Shown here one piece after another: positions 62,501 to 64,000 of a stretch of DNA of 64,000 nucleotides (its first letter is position 1; each line of letters begins with the position of its first letter). Under the pieces are notes generated by a model, which saw only the letters and a list, made by a program, of their open reading frames with translations, did no database searches and was not told the DNA's origin. Source of the DNA: Flavobacterium psychrophilum DSM 3660 = ATCC 49418 (GTDB taxonomy: Bacteria; Bacteroidota; Bacteroidia; Flavobacteriales; Flavobacteriaceae); NCBI RefSeq assembly GCF_002217405.1, contig NZ_MUHE01000005.1, forward strand, positions 1 through 64,000, in the 5' to 3' direction. The translations under genes and the position numbers were made by a program.

Positions 62501-62690
62501 AGCCTAATATTTTAACAAACAAGTCTTCTAAAAATTCGCCTTGGTATTGTTCTTCTTTTAAACCTTTAATGTCTTCCTGAACTTTAAGGTTTAGGAAATG
62601 GTTTTTATAAGCTTCCCATTTTTGTACAAGCAAAGTTGCGTTTTGGTTTTTTAAGTATTTAGATACTACTGAATTTTGAAATAATGACAT
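59520..62690 (-). CDS. Type IIG restriction-modification enzyme (Eco57I-like)
   Basis: A 1056-residue single-chain enzyme. The N-terminal PD-(D/E)xK nuclease has KADGAIIINDKVIAVIELKG (catalytic D and ExK near 90-108). A helical linker follows, then a gamma-class N6-adenine methyltransferase with motif I DPACGSGAFL (about 460), NLFGVDLNEESVEIAKLSLW and motif IV NPPYG (about 576). A C-terminal target-recognition region (about 740-950) ends in a helical tail. All core motifs are intact, so it is probably active. It needs no separate methylase or specificity gene. It is followed by AbiH at 12 nt. Confidence 0.94.
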   Translation of the reverse strand: MSLFQNSVVSKYLKNQNATLLVQKWEAYKNHFLNLKVQEDIKGLKEEQYQGEFLEDLFVKILGYTKPASSTETKFNLTTEYKNVKDSKKADGAIIINDKVIAVIELKGTNTTDLGKIETQAFGYKNNQPDCVYVITSNFEKIRFYIDNAIEFLEFNLFQLTKTEFELLYLCLAYDNLSKGIAKTIKDESVSQEDVITKKLYKDYSLFKRELYQNLVALNPQYEPIELFKKSQKLLDRFLFIFFAEDRNLLPTNLIFRINKEWQNLRTMRIEVSLYDRYKIYFNDLNSGAKVQLPAFSQTTSNVVEEHQIFAYNGGLFKADAILDHIKIDDAVLFKHTENLSNYDFASEVDVNILGHIFENSLNELDEIKAQLEGESIDKTKTKRKKDGVFYTPKYITKYIVENTIGKLCQEKKTELQLVDEDYTTDKKRQKKTLQALIDKVETYRSWLLQLTICDPACGSGAFLNQALDFLIAQHQYIDELKAKLFGDTFVLSDVENSILENNLFGVDLNEESVEIAKLSLWLRTAQPNRKLNDLSSNIQCGNSLIDDPKIAGDKAFNWQQSFEKVFAKGGFDVIIGNPPYGASFSTIEKDYLRTKFSEIHVRTPESFNYFIKQIVEINIDKGICSFIIPSSFLNQIEFEKTRKLILEEHSVCTILNLGDNIFSDVATPTCIITLYKEKINVEISYFDFTKVDRKLLPLEINNSSILITNESLLANQSFSFNFKTNSNLIKKCYKNKSILKEIVEDVATGISPGLGEAFVLDSKLAIDNNLEDNILKKLIIGGEINRYNLTPFSNKKIIYFSSKLDIKDFPNILNYLSQYKDKLDNRVETKNGVIPWYVMLRPRRQKLFDNPKILIRQTADRIIASYDTEQWYCLKSGIIIQLSTDSKISYNYLLTILNSSLMDFLYKDLVNEENRVFPEVKPIQLFKLPISVVNTEKQQPFIEKADLMLTLNKTLQQQQAKVVNMLQRDCGLTKPTKKLEIWYELTVQDFFKELAKAKIVLSAIQKDEVQEYFETYQKQAIATKNQITATDKQIDAMVYELYGLSEEEIEIVENS

Positions 62691-62733
62691 ATTAAATTTA
62701 TATTACTGGCTAAAACTAAAAAACATTGCGTTT

Positions 62734-63186
62734 TTACTCTTTATTTTTACTGTCTATAATTATAGTTACTGGTCCGTCATTTATTAAAGAAACTTTCATA
62801 TCTGCTCCAAAAATACCTGTTTGTACTTTTTTACCTAATTCAGTTTCTAATTGCGAAACGAAACTTTGGTATAACGGAATGGCAATTTCTGGTTTCGATG
62901 CTTTGATGTAACTGGGTCGGTTTCCTTTTTTGGTCAGCGCCTGAAGTGTAAATTGAGAAACGACAATGATTTCGCCGTTTATATCTTTTGCCGAAAGGTT
63001 CATTACTTCATTTTTATCCTCAAAAATGCGAAGATTGATTATTTTTGAGGATAACCAATTAATGTCTTCTTGATTGTCTGAATCTTCAATACCTACAAGA
63101 ATTAATAAGCCTTTTTGAATTTTAGCTACTATTTTAGAATCGATTGTTACCGATGCTTGAGAAACTCTTTGAATGACTACTTTCAA
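62734..63186 (-). CDS. dtd: D-aminoacyl-tRNA deacylase
   Basis: Removes D-amino acids (and Gly) mischarged on tRNA. The 150-residue protein starts MKVVIQRVSQASVTIDSKIV. It has the catalytic-pocket signature SQFTLQALTKKGNRPSY and the C-terminal GPVTI (Gly-cisPro type). It lies 43 nt upstream of the restriction-modification gene on the same strand and downstream of rsgA. It may be where the defence operon was inserted. Confidence 0.96.
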   Translation of the reverse strand: MKVVIQRVSQASVTIDSKIVAKIQKGLLILVGIEDSDNQEDINWLSSKIINLRIFEDKNEVMNLSAKDINGEIIVVSQFTLQALTKKGNRPSYIKASKPEIAIPLYQSFVSQLETELGKKVQTGIFGADMKVSLINDGPVTIIIDSKNKE

Positions 63187-63296
63187 ATTAATTGTGAATT
63201 ATGTTTTTATTTGAAATTGATTTTTGGTTTTAGGACACAGTTTATAAAATTAGGGAAATTTCTAAAATCGGTGTTTAAAATAATTGATTTTTGAAT

Positions 63297-64000
63297 TTAC
63301 TTATTCCTCGTTTCGTCACTCGCAATTCTATCATCATTATAAATATCGGTACGATAGGTTTCGTCGTCGCCTTCTAGTATTTTCAGGTAACTATTGTATC
63401 GTGAATAGGAAATTTTGTCTTTTTCTAACGCGTCTTTAACAGCACATTTTGGTTCGTCTTTGTGCAAGCAATTGTTAAACTTGCATTGGTCTTTGAGTTT
63501 AAAAAATTCTGGAAAATAGCCTGAAATTTCTTCTTTTTCCATATCTACAATACCAAAACCTTTTATTCCTGGCGTGTCTATAATTTGGGCTCCAAAAGAC
63601 AAATCATACATTTCTGCAAATGTCGTGGTGTGCTGTCCTTGCTTGCTTTGTTCGGAAATTGTTTTTGTTTTTAAGTGTAAAGTTGGCTCCATTGCATTTA
63701 CTAATGTCGATTTTCCTACGCCCGAATGTCCTGAAAACATAGTTACTTTGTTTTTCATTATGTTTTTGAGTTCTTCGATTCCTTTTCCTTCGGTAGATGA
63801 AACACGTAGGCATTTGTATCCAATTTCTTGATAAATATATTGCATAAACAATTGCTCGTCTAGCATAGCTTCGTTATAAGTGTCTATTTTATTAAAAACC
63901 AAAATTGTTTCTATGCCGTAAGCTTGGGCAGTAACTAGAAAACGATCTATAAAATTAGTTGTTGTTGGCGGATTATTGATGGTTATTAGTAAGAAAACAT
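63297..64000 (-). CDS. rsgA: Ribosome small subunit-dependent GTPase RsgA (5' end beyond the window)
   Basis: A circularly permuted GTPase that checks 30S maturation. The frame is open to the window edge. Its first visible residues, FLLITINNPPTTTNFIDRFL, belong to the region after the OB fold, so the N-terminus lies outside. NKID (G4), then GHSGVGKSTLVNAM (G1) and DTPGIKGFG (G3), show the permuted order. A C-terminal zinc knuckle CKFNNCLHKDEPKC ends the protein. About 234 residues are visible. Confidence 0.95.
   Translation of the reverse strand, partial: VFLLITINNPPTTTNFIDRFLVTAQAYGIETILVFNKIDTYNEAMLDEQLFMQYIYQEIGYKCLRVSSTEGKGIEELKNIMKNKVTMFSGHSGVGKSTLVNAMEPTLHLKTKTISEQSKQGQHTTTFAEMYDLSFGAQIIDTPGIKGFGIVDMEKEEISGYFPEFFKLKDQCKFNNCLHKDEPKCAVKDALEKDKISYSRYNSYLKILEGDDETYRTDIYNDDRIASDETRNK

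Overview
The window looks like a chromosomal segment of a Flavobacterium-like member of the Bacteroidota. The DNA is AT-rich. The -7 boxes are of the TAnnTTTG type, with TTTG or TTG upstream. Two secreted metalloproteases end in type IX secretion (T9SS) C-terminal sorting domains. Several gene neighbourhoods are ones I associate with Flavobacterium from memory: purF-like/PfkB/rnhA/purN with acpP/fabF/rnc/IPExxxVDY/pyk, ileS/TraR-DksA/lspA, and hmgA/hppD. Most of the window is core metabolism and information processing. The last 8 kb is accessory DNA.

Layout. 0-5 kb: mfd, a four-helix membrane protein, an RlpA-like protein and a CYTH protein. 5-14 kb: purine genes with rnhA on the minus strand, then acpP-fabF-rnc-(IPExxxVDY)-pyk on the plus strand. 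14-18 kb: minus-strand PH/SHOCT, YjbR and cyclase-family genes, then hemW-ruvC. 18-24 kb: a flippase-like protein overlapping a family 2 glycosyltransferase, a lipoprotein, DUF456, a cassette-like orphan gene next to an attC-like inverted repeat, and two tandem secreted paralogues. 24-32 kb: ileS, a TraR/DksA-type protein, lspA, a folate enzyme, an AstE/AspA-like protein and uvrC. 32-42 kb: a patatin-BamA fusion, an amino-acid permease, hmgA and hppD (tyrosine breakdown), a possible small RNA, DUF3108, tryptophan 2,3-dioxygenase, an M23 peptidase and pth. 42-49 kb: two T9SS metalloproteases. 49-57 kb: ribF, bioB, a tRNA with a CAU anticodon, mce, rbfA, a LolC/E-like permease, queA, aroA and a MazG-like protein. 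57-63 kb: palindromic repeats around a GIY-YIG gene, a broken GNGF-motif gene, and a defence operon (type IIG restriction-modification enzyme, AbiH, a 45-residue membrane protein). dtd and the 3' part of rsgA close the window.

Most interesting points. (1) A palindromic repeat family supplies the 3' end and stop codon of the GIY-YIG nuclease gene. The same tail is joined in frame to a truncated GNGF-motif gene, which suggests a GIY-YIG/repeat partnership that has moved or recombined inside a defence locus. (2) A second dispersed element is present in four copies whose central hairpins differ in sequence but keep their pairing. (3) IleRS carries a swapped GxHH signature in place of HxGH, a form linked to strong mupirocin resistance. 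(4) A single-gene cassette lies next to an attC-like imperfect palindrome. (5) An orphan promoter-terminator pair could make a small RNA of about 105 nt.
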